Positions 1-6,842 of a stretch of DNA of 64,000 bases are shown piece after piece; within the stretch, counting starts at the first letter, position 1; every line of letters starts with the position of its first letter. The stretch comes from Desulfobulbaceae bacterium (GTDB lineage Bacteria > Desulfobacterota > Desulfobulbia > Desulfobulbales > Desulfocapsaceae), in contig JAABSV010000019.1 of assembly GCA_011390165.1 (NCBI GenBank), positions 1 through 64,000 of the forward strand, in the 5' to 3' direction. The notes under the pieces were generated by a model. It made no database searches. It worked only from the letters and a program-made list of their open reading frames with translations, and was not told where the DNA came from. The translations under genes and the position numbers were made by a program.

Positions 1-30
1 GCCGTCGAATAGTCAAAGGGTAAAAAGGTA

Positions 31-70
31 AAAGGGGTGCCGGCAGCATCAGCTGCCGGCACCCCTTTTT
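31..70. terminator. Bidirectional intrinsic terminator
   Basis: A perfect 14-bp stem (34-47 with 52-65) with a 4-nt loop is followed on the + strand by TTTTT and preceded by AAA, so both strands end in a U-rich tract. It would end a gene entering from the left and also the VOC gene on the - strand. Confidence 0.85.
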
Positions 71-85
71 GTTGTTGGCGGATCG

Positions 86-466
86 CTAAAACCTTTGCAT
101 CAACTCCAGAGTAATCCCCTCAGGGCCGGCAAGAAAGAGGATTCTTCTGTCGGCCAAATCGGTCGGACCGGAGTTGATCCGGCAGCCGAATGTCTGCAGA
201 TGGGAACAGGCCGCTTCCAGGTCGTCCACCCACAGGCCAAGATGGTCGTAGCCCAGCGACGGCATGGCGGATAATTTCCCTTTTTCATGCTCCTTCGGCA
301 CCCGCAGGTAAAGATGGAGACCTCCAAGACCGAGAACCGCCCCCTTCGCGCCGCCAAATGTTCGGTACTCTGTAAACGAGGCACCGATGCCATCTCTCCA
401 GAAACGGACCATTTCCTCCAGGTCCTCGCAGATCAGATGGAGATGGTCGAGTGTACAGGTTATCAT
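86..466 (-). CDS. VOC (glyoxalase/bleomycin-resistance fold) family protein
   Basis: This is a 126-residue single-domain protein with the two beta-alpha-beta-beta-beta halves of the vicinal oxygen chelate fold. Visible marks are LDHLHL near the N-terminus, YDHLGLWV in the middle and GITLELM at the C-terminus, which place metal-ligand type His, His and Glu. The usual second ligand position (in LHLYLRV) is not Glu, so metal binding may be altered. A longer frame opens at 571, but the start at 466 is preferred because GGGAGG precedes it at good spacing and the extra N-terminal residues do not belong to the fold. It stands alone, with a terminator right after the stop. The family covers glyoxalases, dioxygenases and resistance proteins, so the substrate cannot be named. 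Confidence 0.8.
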   Translation of the reverse strand: MITCTLDHLHLICEDLEEMVRFWRDGIGASFTEYRTFGGAKGAVLGLGGLHLYLRVPKEHEKGKLSAMPSLGYDHLGLWVDDLEAACSHLQTFGCRINSGPTDLADRRILFLAGPEGITLELMQRF

Positions 467-716
467 TTTGGCAAAACCTCCCTGGTTTTTTTGGCACAGC
501 TGAAGAAAAGGTTGTGAAAAACCTTTGAGAAAATTCTGCCATAGCATATATGATTTACTCCGACGGGGCAACTGGCAGCATTAACCAAAAGACCATTGCT
601 CTGTATCTCCCAGAGCCGTGACTGCGGGAGAAGACCGCCAGTGCCTTACCATTATGGGCTGGCAAGAGAGAGCGGGCGTATCGAGACGCCGAACCGGAAC
701 AAGAGGAAAATGAGCC

Positions 717-1496
717 ATGGATTTTGGTATAGCAGGGAGAAAGGCAATCGTCGGCGGGGCAAGTGCCGGTCTCGGCAAAGCCTGTGCCCTGTCTCTGGCC
801 CGCGAGGGCGTTGAACTGACCATTGTTGCCCGCACCAAGGCAAACATCGAAGCGGCCGCCAGGGAGATCAGCACAATCACCGGCGTTCGCGTTACCCCGG
901 TTGCCGCCGACATCAACAGTGACGAGGGGCGGGCGGCAACCCTGAAAGCATGTCCAGCTCCCGATATCATCGTCAACAATTCCGGAGGCCCGCCAACAGG
1001 CAACTTCCGTGACTGGGACCGGGCGACCTGGCTTGAGGCACTGCACAACAATATGCTCGGGGCCATATTCATGATCAAGGAGACCGTGGACGGTATGATC
1101 GAGCGAAAGTTCGGCCGTATCGTCAATATCACCTCCAGTGCGGTGAAGGCCCCGATCAGTATCCTGGGGCTGTCAAACAGTGCCAGGGCCGGCTTGACCG
1201 GTTTTGTCGCCGGGACGTCACGCGAGGTGGCCAGGCACAACGTGACCATTAACAATATTTTGCCCGGTGATTTCAATACCGAACGCCACCAGGCGAATAC
1301 CCAGACCATGGCCAAGCTGCAAAACCGATCGTACGAGGAGATGAAGACCATCCGCATGGCGGCCGTTGCTGCCGGGCGTTTCGGTGAACCCGCCGAACTG
1401 GGAGATCTTTGTGCCTACCTCTGCAGTGTCCAGGCAGGGTTCATCACCGGCCAAAATCTGTTGATCGATGGCGGCAAATACCCGGGAACCTTCTAA
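717..1496 (+). CDS. Atypical SDR-family oxidoreductase (BKR-like)
   Basis: This 259-residue Rossmann protein resembles 3-oxoacyl-ACP reductases. The N-terminal nucleotide motif is GGASAGLGKA and the NNSGGPP segment replaces the usual NNAG. The catalytic Ser lies in NITSS. Where classical SDRs have YxxxK, this protein reads LSNSARAGL, so aligning on the following AGL puts Ser at the Tyr position and Arg at the Lys position. This matches a known SDR subgroup (BKR-like SDR-like) that lacks the normal tetrad, and the NSGG plus RAGL signature is typical of it. A GAGG-type ribosome site precedes the ATG. The gene is monocistronic, converges on the DsrE-like gene, and its substrate is unknown. FabG activity should not be assumed. 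Confidence 0.85.
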   Translation: MDFGIAGRKAIVGGASAGLGKACALSLAREGVELTIVARTKANIEAAAREISTITGVRVTPVAADINSDEGRAATLKACPAPDIIVNNSGGPPTGNFRDWDRATWLEALHNNMLGAIFMIKETVDGMIERKFGRIVNITSSAVKAPISILGLSNSARAGLTGFVAGTSREVARHNVTINNILPGDFNTERHQANTQTMAKLQNRSYEEMKTIRMAAVAAGRFGEPAELGDLCAYLCSVQAGFITGQNLLIDGGKYPGTF

Positions 1497-1618
1497 AAAC
1501 AAACGGTCTCCTCCGCTCTGTACGCGCAGGCGCGTTTCTGCTCGTTTAGGGACAAGCCAGGAGAGAGAGCGGGTGAGAACGACACGGGAACGACCGCTGG
1601 AGTACCAGGCGGTGTCGC

Positions 1619-1936
1619 TTAAAGGGAAAGAACCTTGTCGCTTTCAGTAACCAATGTATAGAGATCCTTCTGCGTGGCTCGTGCATGGTAGCCTTCCTTC
1701 ACACCGTGAAGGTCGAGCAGCTTCCCTCAGGCCAGCAGCTGGCCTTCGGAAAGGGTAAATATTTTCGCCAAATCCTGAAGGGGGAACTGGTCTGTTGACA
1801 GAGTTGCATAGTTTACCGAGGGGCCGTTCAGAAAGATGGTGACATCATCCATCTCTTCGAGCATGATATTGGCCAGTCTGAAGGCATTCCAGATGACCTC
1901 GGTTGCGCGATCACAAACAATCAATGCTATTTTCAT
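1619..1936 (-). CDS. DsrE-family protein, probable selenoprotein (in-frame UGA)
   Basis: The frame starts MKIALIVCDRA at 1936 after a GGGGAGGGG ribosome site and runs 69 codons to a TGA at 1727-1729. The same frame then continues for 35 codons to TAA at 1619-1621. The part after TGA (GKLLDLHGV ... DLYTLVTESDKVLSL) is the expected C-terminal half of a DsrE/DsrF-like fold, so both halves together make a normal 105-residue protein. The TGA falls after LSEGQLLA, where relatives carry a redox Cys (LLACG type motif). A 7-bp hairpin with a GGU loop sits 14 nt behind the UGA (see 1696-1712). DsrE proteins carry sulfur or act in thiol redox, and DsrE-like selenoproteins have been reported in computational surveys. 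A simple nonsense mutation is the alternative. It would otherwise be annotated as a truncated 69- or 90-residue protein. Confidence 0.8.
1696..1712 (-). promoter_or_regulatory. Candidate bacterial SECIS hairpin
   Basis: On the - strand CCTTCAC and GTGAAGG form a perfect 7-bp stem closing a GGT loop. The stem begins 14 nt and the loop 21 nt after the in-frame TGA at 1727-1729. Bacterial SECIS elements are described as a stem-loop within the coding sequence shortly after UGA, with a G at the start of the apical loop about 16-37 nt away, which this satisfies. GCTCG/CGAGC flanks could extend the lower stem. Confidence 0.65.
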
Positions 1937-2098
1937 CCACCCCTCCCCAAACATTTTGCCGGCAACGGCTGGTTCCGCGTGTTGTCTTGAAAAATACAAT
2001 ATTTTTGTAAAGTATGGGACATACCTTACCTGAAGAGCAAATGGACAGCAATGGTATTACGACAGGATACCAATGATCGACCATCTCAGTTTGTGAAC

Positions 2099-2908
2099 TC
2101 ACTGCCACAGCCCATAAAAATGGTGCACCGGCCCATGTCCCTGGCCGAGTTTGACCCCCGCCCCGGCGGACAGCGCCCCGTTCAAATAGACCTTGGCCGC
2201 CTGTACCGCATCGGCAAGTAAGAAGCCTTTTGCCAGGCCGGCGGCAATCGCCGAAGAGATCGTACATCCAGTCCCATGCGAATTAGGGGTTTCCACCCGC
2301 CGACTCTTCAGTTCCACCGTTTCCCTGGTACGCGCATCGTAGAGCAGGTCGGTGATTTCGTTTCCCTGCAGATGCCCACCTTTTAAAAACACGGTACTGC
2401 AACCGAGGGCGGCCAGATCCCGGCAGGCATCCTTCATCTGCTCCCGACAGGTCACCGACCTGGCCAGGAGGACGGAGGCCTCCGGCAGGTTGGGCGTGAT
2501 CACCGTGGCCAAGGGGAGCAACTCCTCCTTGAGCGCCTGGACGGCATCGTCACGGAGGAGTTTATCGCCACTTTTGGCGACCATCACCGGATCCAGAACG
2601 ATTGGCGAACAGTTATGCCTTTTCAAAGTCGCCGCAACCGTTCGGATCACCTCCGGGGAGTGGAGCATGCCGATCTTCACCGCGTCGGCGCCGATATCGC
2701 TCAGCACCGCGTCGATCTGGGCAGCGATGAATGCCGCTGGAACCGGGTGGATGCCGGTCACCGCCACGGTGTTCTGCGCGGTCAAGGCGGTAATCACCGA
2801 CATACCGAAACAACCGAGCGCCGAGAAGGTCTTCAGGTCTGCCTGGATACCGGCACCACCGCCGCTGTCCGAACCGGCTATGGTGAGTGCTCTGCAGTAG
2901 GTTTTCAT
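2099..2908 (-). CDS. thiD: Hydroxymethylpyrimidine / phosphomethylpyrimidine kinase
   Basis: This 269-residue ribokinase-family enzyme phosphorylates HMP and HMP-P to HMP-PP for thiamine synthesis. The N-terminal substrate motif reads GSDSGGGAGIQADLKTF, and the C-terminal anion-hole motif reads NSHGTGCTISSA, with the catalytic Cys/Asp region as in ThiD. The length is normal. It is the last gene of thiM-thiE-thiD, 16 nt after thiE, and an AGGAG-type site precedes its ATG. No thiC or thiazole-synthesis gene is present in the window, so this operon serves salvage and condensation. Confidence 0.95.
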   Translation of the reverse strand: MKTYCRALTIAGSDSGGGAGIQADLKTFSALGCFGMSVITALTAQNTVAVTGIHPVPAAFIAAQIDAVLSDIGADAVKIGMLHSPEVIRTVAATLKRHNCSPIVLDPVMVAKSGDKLLRDDAVQALKEELLPLATVITPNLPEASVLLARSVTCREQMKDACRDLAALGCSTVFLKGGHLQGNEITDLLYDARTRETVELKSRRVETPNSHGTGCTISSAIAAGLAKGFLLADAVQAAKVYLNGALSAGAGVKLGQGHGPVHHFYGLWQ

Positions 2909-2924
2909 TGCCTTTTCTCCTCCT

Positions 2925-3623
2925 TCACAATTTGCCTGTCTTCAGGGCGCCGCTACCAGAGGGGTTTAATGCGGCTGTCGCCTGCACAGTACCCTTCAGT
3001 GTGGCCGTTTCCTGCAGAAGAGTACGGTTCAGTGCGGCCGTTGCCTGGAAGGGGTCTGCCGCCCCGCAGATCGCCGAAACCACTGCCAGGCAGTGGGCCC
3101 CTGCCTGGACCACTGCCGCCGCATTGTCGGCATTGATCCCGCCAATAGCCACCAGCGTATGGCGGGAATAGGCCCTGATCGCGGCGACCCCCGCCAACCC
3201 CCACGGCCCCTTGGTATCGGTTTTGGTCGGGGTTGCATGGACCGGACTTATGCCGAGATAGTCGACATCCAGCGCCTCGGCCTCCTCTACATCCTGCCAA
3301 GTCTCCACGGAAAGACCGATTATTGCCCTTGGCCCGAGCAACTTCCTGGCAAGGGCATACGGCATGTCACTCTGGCCGATATGAACTCCGTCGGCGCCTA
3401 CGGCCATGGCGACATCTATTCGGTCGTTGATGACCAGTGGTACGCCAAGGGGCAGGAGGAGGGCCTTGAGGCGCCTGGCCATCTCGATAAAATCACGGGT
3501 CGAGAGGTCCTTTTCCCGGAGCTGAACACAGGCGAGACCGGCCCTGGCCGCCTCGTCGACCACCGCCTCGATGGAACGGTGGGTCACGTAGCGCCGGTCG
3601 GTAACCAGGTAAACGCCTCTCAT
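2925..3623 (-). CDS. thiE: Thiamine-phosphate synthase with repeat tail
   Basis: The enzyme couples HMP-PP with hydroxyethylthiazole phosphate to give thiamine phosphate. TIM-barrel markers are LREKDLSTRDF, INDRIDVAMAVGADGVHIGQ, the phosphate/Mg region around SPVHATPTKTDTKGP, and AIGGINADN. At 232 residues it is about 20 longer than usual. The excess is a C-terminal tail built from imperfect 11-residue units (QATAALNRTLL / QETATLKGTV / QATAALNPSGS), also visible in DNA as ~33-nt units at about 2970-3060. The gene overlaps thiM by the ATGA at 3620-3623, implying coupled translation. Function is secure; the tail's role is unknown. Confidence 0.95.
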   Translation of the reverse strand: MRGVYLVTDRRYVTHRSIEAVVDEAARAGLACVQLREKDLSTRDFIEMARRLKALLLPLGVPLVINDRIDVAMAVGADGVHIGQSDMPYALARKLLGPRAIIGLSVETWQDVEEAEALDVDYLGISPVHATPTKTDTKGPWGLAGVAAIRAYSRHTLVAIGGINADNAAAVVQAGAHCLAVVSAICGAADPFQATAALNRTLLQETATLKGTVQATAALNPSGSGALKTGKL

Positions 3624-4432
3624 ACCACCTCTCTCCCCGATTTGAACAACTCCTCAATGTCCTCTTCCGTTATCAGGTACAGGCTGTCGATAAAGGCCAG
3701 CTGCAGACTACCGGGACCTGCAGCCTTACGAGCGGCCAGTTCACCGGCAATTCCCATAACCGCCATGGCATGGGCTGCTGCCTGGTCGAGGTGTGGATTG
3801 ACCGCGGCAAAAGCGCCGCACAGGGCCGAGGCAGTGCATCCCAAGCCGGTCACCCTGGTCATCATTGGGTGGCCGTTGGCGAGCACATGCAGCTCTGGAC
3901 CGCCGACCACATAGTCCGTCGCACCGGTGATGCAGACCACGGAGCCGAGTTGCCGGTTCAGGGTCCTGGCCGCGTCCAGGGCGGTATCCGAAGAATCGGT
4001 GCTGTCGACCCCTTTGGTCCTCACCTCGGCACGGCAGAGAGAGATGATCTCCGAGCCGTTACCGCGAATGATGGCTGGCCGGTATCTCTCGGCAAGATTG
4101 CGGGCGCTCCTGGTTCGGTAGTCGGTGGCGCCAGAGCCCACCGGATCAAGGATGATCGGGATGGAGCGCTCCTTCGCCTTGCCGGCGGCGACCTCCATGG
4201 CCGTGATCCACGCATCGCTTAACGTGCCGATATTGATGACCAACGCCCCGGCGATGTCCACCATCTGCACCACCTCGGGAAGGGCATGGGCCATGACCGG
4301 GGAGGCCCCCAGGGCGAGCAGGGCATTTGCGGTAGTATTCATCACCACGTAGTTGGTGATGTTATGGATGAGAGGGGCCTGCTCGCGGATGGCGACCACA
4401 TCGGTCCAGATCGATTTCGGGGTAATTGTCAT
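3620..4432 (-). CDS. thiM: Hydroxyethylthiazole kinase
   Basis: This 270-residue salvage kinase phosphorylates 4-methyl-5-hydroxyethylthiazole. Family marks include NITNYVVMNTTANALLALGASPVMAHA (in two parts, residues ~24-50), DPVGSGAT, RGNGSEI and the catalytic-Cys segment VTGLGCTASALCGAF. It is first in thiM-thiE-thiD, with an AAGGAG ribosome site before the ATG and about 220 nt of leader between it and the TPP aptamer. Control by thiamine pyrophosphate is therefore expected. Confidence 0.95.
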   Translation of the reverse strand: MTITPKSIWTDVVAIREQAPLIHNITNYVVMNTTANALLALGASPVMAHALPEVVQMVDIAGALVINIGTLSDAWITAMEVAAGKAKERSIPIILDPVGSGATDYRTRSARNLAERYRPAIIRGNGSEIISLCRAEVRTKGVDSTDSSDTALDAARTLNRQLGSVVCITGATDYVVGGPELHVLANGHPMMTRVTGLGCTASALCGAFAAVNPHLDQAAAHAMAVMGIAGELAARKAAGPGSLQLAFIDSLYLITEEDIEELFKSGREVV

Positions 4433-4652
4433 CTTCGTTCTCCTTGCTTACTTTCAGGTATGGATCAGGGTGGTGGTGTCCACCGGTTTCATGGCAAGGC
4501 CGTACCGGCGGGCATACTCGGCAAAGCGCTGCCAAGAGCTGCCGGCGGCAGGATGGAACAGCCCCTTCTGGTGCACGAAACGCAAAAAGAGGAGGCAGGT
4601 GCGGGTACGGAAGAACGAGACAGAACGGGGAGAGGGTGGAGAAAAGCATGTA

Positions 4653-4745
4653 ACTGGGCTTCCCTTCGCCAGCATGATCTGGATCAGGTTCCAGGGGTCG
4701 AAACTCTGCAGTTTCCTCTCAGTCGATACCGTCGACTCCCCCAGT
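4653..4745 (-). ncRNA. TPP riboswitch aptamer (THI element)
   Basis: On the - strand the conserved CTGAGAGG, the ACCTGATCCAGATCATGC run and the GGCGAAGGGAA end of the THI box are all present in order. P1 is formed by ACTGGG (4740-4745) and CCCAGT (4653-4658). It lies about 30 nt after the predicted start site and upstream of thiM. No clear U-tailed terminator was seen between aptamer and thiM, so the expression platform is unresolved. Confidence 0.95.
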
Positions 4746-4782
4746 CCGTTGTACTGCATCTGCACAACAATCAAGACACGGC

Positions 4783-4811
4783 AATCTACATGTACCGCTT
4801 GGACATGTCAA
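4783..4811 (-). promoter_or_regulatory. Sigma70-type promoter of the thi operon
   Basis: TTGACA (4806-4811) and TAGATT (4783-4788) are separated by 17 nt on the - strand. The inferred start near 4776 puts the TPP aptamer at the 5' end of the transcript. Confidence 0.65.
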
Positions 4812-4833
4812 TACGGTAAAGAGGAGCATCACA

Positions 4834-5922
4834 ATGGACAAACCGGCCTTAGCACTTCATTTCCGCCTGACCGGCGCACTTTTTGGAGCCTTCATAGGCG
4901 ATGCCCTGGCCATGCCCGTTCACTGGTATTACGATACGGCCGCCATGGCAAGGGACTATGGGTGGGTGAAGGATTTTGTCCAGCCTCGCAATCCCCACCC
5001 GGACAGTATTCTCTGGCGTTCAAAGTATCGCCCTGTTCGCCCGGACGCCGACATTCTGCACAGCCAGGCACAATTCTGGGGGCAGCGCGGCATCCACTAT
5101 CACCAATTCCTGAAGGCCGGGGAAAACACCCTGAACCTCCAACTAAGCCAACTGCTGATGGACAGCCTGCTTGAACAAGAGCAATACGACCAGCAACTCT
5201 ATCTTGACCAGTATGTGGCGTTCATGACGACTGCCGGCAGGCACAACGACACATATGTTGAAGAATGCCACCGCGAGTTCTTTACGGCTTGGGCTCAGCA
5301 AAAAAAGGGGTCATCCGCGCAGTTGCCCGACGAAAAACACATCGGCGGGCTGTGTCTGCCATTACCATTACTGCTGTTTTTTCAGGACCGTTGGGAAAGT
5401 GCGTTACAACTCGCCGAACACCATTTGGCATTGACCCACCCGGGGCCTCTGATGCGCCATGCCCTGGCCTGCTTCGCTGACATTCTCCACGATATCCTGC
5501 ACGGCGCTGATGTTCGGCAGTCATTGAAAAAAAACAGGCCCAAACCGTTGCAGCAATTAACCGGCTATCCATTTGCAGAATTGTCAAGCCGTGCGGATGA
5601 GGATGTCGCTCGTAACGTTTTCAGTACAGCCTGCTACATCCAACAATCCCTGCCACTGACCCTGTATCTGGCCTGGAAGTATCAGGATGACCCCGAGCAG
5701 GCCCTGGTGGTGAATACCAATCTTGGCGGTGACAACTGCCATCGGGGGGTTGTTTTGGGTGCTCTGCTGGGAGCGATGCACGGCGAACAGGTCTGGCCGC
5801 GGCGTTGGCTGGCGGGCCTGGCAAACCCTCCAGCCGCTTTTTCAGAGCGGCTTGCGGCACCTTGCAAGGCCGACGACGAAGATTTCCCTTCCCCCTCGCC
5901 CTTCGCCATGCCAGACAGCTAA
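4834..5922 (+). CDS. ADP-ribosylglycohydrolase family protein
   Basis: This 362-residue, all-helical protein belongs to the ADP-ribosylglycohydrolase/DraG superfamily, which hydrolyses ADP-ribose links or related N-glycosides with a two-metal centre. The N-terminal motif GALFGAFIGDALAMPVHW matches the G-x-GDALG-x-P signature region. The C-terminal metal motif is TNLGGDNCHRGVVLGALLGA, where Asp and Asn replace the usual GGDTDT pattern. Asp and Glu clusters sit in the middle (RHNDTYVEEC). A GAGGAG ribosome site precedes the ATG at good distance. It is transcribed away from the thi operon and stands alone, so the substrate is open. Confidence 0.85.
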   Translation: MDKPALALHFRLTGALFGAFIGDALAMPVHWYYDTAAMARDYGWVKDFVQPRNPHPDSILWRSKYRPVRPDADILHSQAQFWGQRGIHYHQFLKAGENTLNLQLSQLLMDSLLEQEQYDQQLYLDQYVAFMTTAGRHNDTYVEECHREFFTAWAQQKKGSSAQLPDEKHIGGLCLPLPLLLFFQDRWESALQLAEHHLALTHPGPLMRHALACFADILHDILHGADVRQSLKKNRPKPLQQLTGYPFAELSSRADEDVARNVFSTACYIQQSLPLTLYLAWKYQDDPEQALVVNTNLGGDNCHRGVVLGALLGAMHGEQVWPRRWLAGLANPPAAFSERLAAPCKADDEDFPSPSPFAMPDS

Positions 5923-5927
5923 AAGCC

Positions 5928-6011
5928 CCGGTGCCCCAGGTTCGTTCAGGCAGGCTGCCAAGCTACGTTGGCTCTGTGAGGTGGCCTGAGCGGGCGAAAA
6001 TGGGGTGCTGG
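5928..6011. repeat. Intergenic repeat, copy A
   Basis: An ~85-nt sequence recurs in three intergenic places (here, 24258-24345 and 33012-33101), all readable on the + strand. Shared blocks are TTCGTTCAGG, a GGCTC-TGTGA-GTGGCC core and TGGGGTGCTGG. CCCCA/TGGGG at the two ends can pair. It lies between convergent genes. It is not a recognised riboswitch or REP. Confidence 0.55.
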
Positions 6012-6057
6012 TTGAACGGATACATGATGAGTCACAGACAATCGACCAGGGGCGGCA

Positions 6058-6801
6058 TCATGTAAAAAAGCCGAGCAGGGCGTGGAGTGTGGACAGCGGA
6101 TGAGGCGGACAGCCAGGGATATAGAGGTCGACCGGCAGCAGGCTGTCCAACCCTTTGCTCACCTCCGGGCTGTCGAAGAAGGGCCCGCCGGAGATGGCGC
6201 AGGCGCCACTGGCGATCACCACCTTTGGCGAGGGGACGGCCTCGTAGGTTGCCAGGAGGGCGGCCCGCATGTTTTTCGAGATCGGTCCGGTGACATGGAT
6301 TCCGTCGGCATGGCGGGGGGAGGCGACAAAATCGATGCCGAAACGGGCCAGGTCAAAGAAGGGGGTGTTGAGAACGTTGGTATCCGCCTCGCAGGCGTTG
6401 CAGCCGGCGGCGGAAACCTGGCGGAGCTGCAGGCTGCGACCAAATAGACGGCGAAAATGGCCTTTGGCATGGTCGGCCAGGTCCGGCAGGTGGCCATCGC
6501 TGACCAGCCCTTCGCGGCTGGCACAGCCCAGCTCGAAATTGTTGGAAAAGCGGACAAAGGCCCCCTCGGCGACGTTTTCGCACCGGCCGCAGAAGGTGCA
6601 GCGGCCAAGATCGATCTTCCGCTCATCGGCAAGCACCGCCGACTGGGGGCAGATGGCAGCGCACTGCCTGACAACATTCAGATCGCACTCCCGGTTGATC
6701 TCGGGCCTGCCGCGGAACCGGTGATAGAGGTTGATCGGTGTTTTCGGGTAGCCGGTGGTCCGGTAGCCCTGTTCGATCCGGTTTTTGATGATGGTAAACA
6801 T
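6058..6801 (-). CDS. Hydrogenase-4-like small subunit (HyfI/HycG/NuoB-like) with fused ferredoxin
   Basis: This 247-residue subunit joins an N-terminal ferredoxin-like part (Cys at ~47, 51 and the CTFCGRC triad at 68/71/74) to a NuoB/HyfI domain. The C-terminal domain keeps the proximal [4Fe-4S] ligands in GCNACE (~134/137), GACAISGGPF (~200) and PGCPPHP (~230). It therefore looks competent for electron transfer in the peripheral arm even though its partner large subunit lacks NiFe ligands. It is the last gene of the complex operon, 41 nt after the large subunit gene. In Ehr and Ech/Hyf systems the ferredoxin domain can be separate (HyfH-like); here it is fused and no separate HyfH gene is seen. 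Confidence 0.85.
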   Translation of the reverse strand: MFTIIKNRIEQGYRTTGYPKTPINLYHRFRGRPEINRECDLNVVRQCAAICPQSAVLADERKIDLGRCTFCGRCENVAEGAFVRFSNNFELGCASREGLVSDGHLPDLADHAKGHFRRLFGRSLQLRQVSAAGCNACEADTNVLNTPFFDLARFGIDFVASPRHADGIHVTGPISKNMRAALLATYEAVPSPKVVIASGACAISGGPFFDSPEVSKGLDSLLPVDLYIPGCPPHPLSTLHALLGFFT

Positions 6802-6842
6802 CGGCGTGTCCTGTTCGGGGTTGCCTCGGGGCGGGGCAGGCC

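Noticed and set aside
1497-1618. ACGCGC/GCGCGT inverted repeat as a terminator between the SDR and DsrE-like genes
   Set aside because: The stem is only 6 bp and no U-tract follows on either strand.
4454-4774. 106-codon - strand frame covering the TPP aptamer and thiM leader
   Set aside because: It runs through conserved riboswitch structure and has no ribosome site. Its last 40 codons look somewhat protein-like, but no family was recognised, so it is not called as a gene or remnant.
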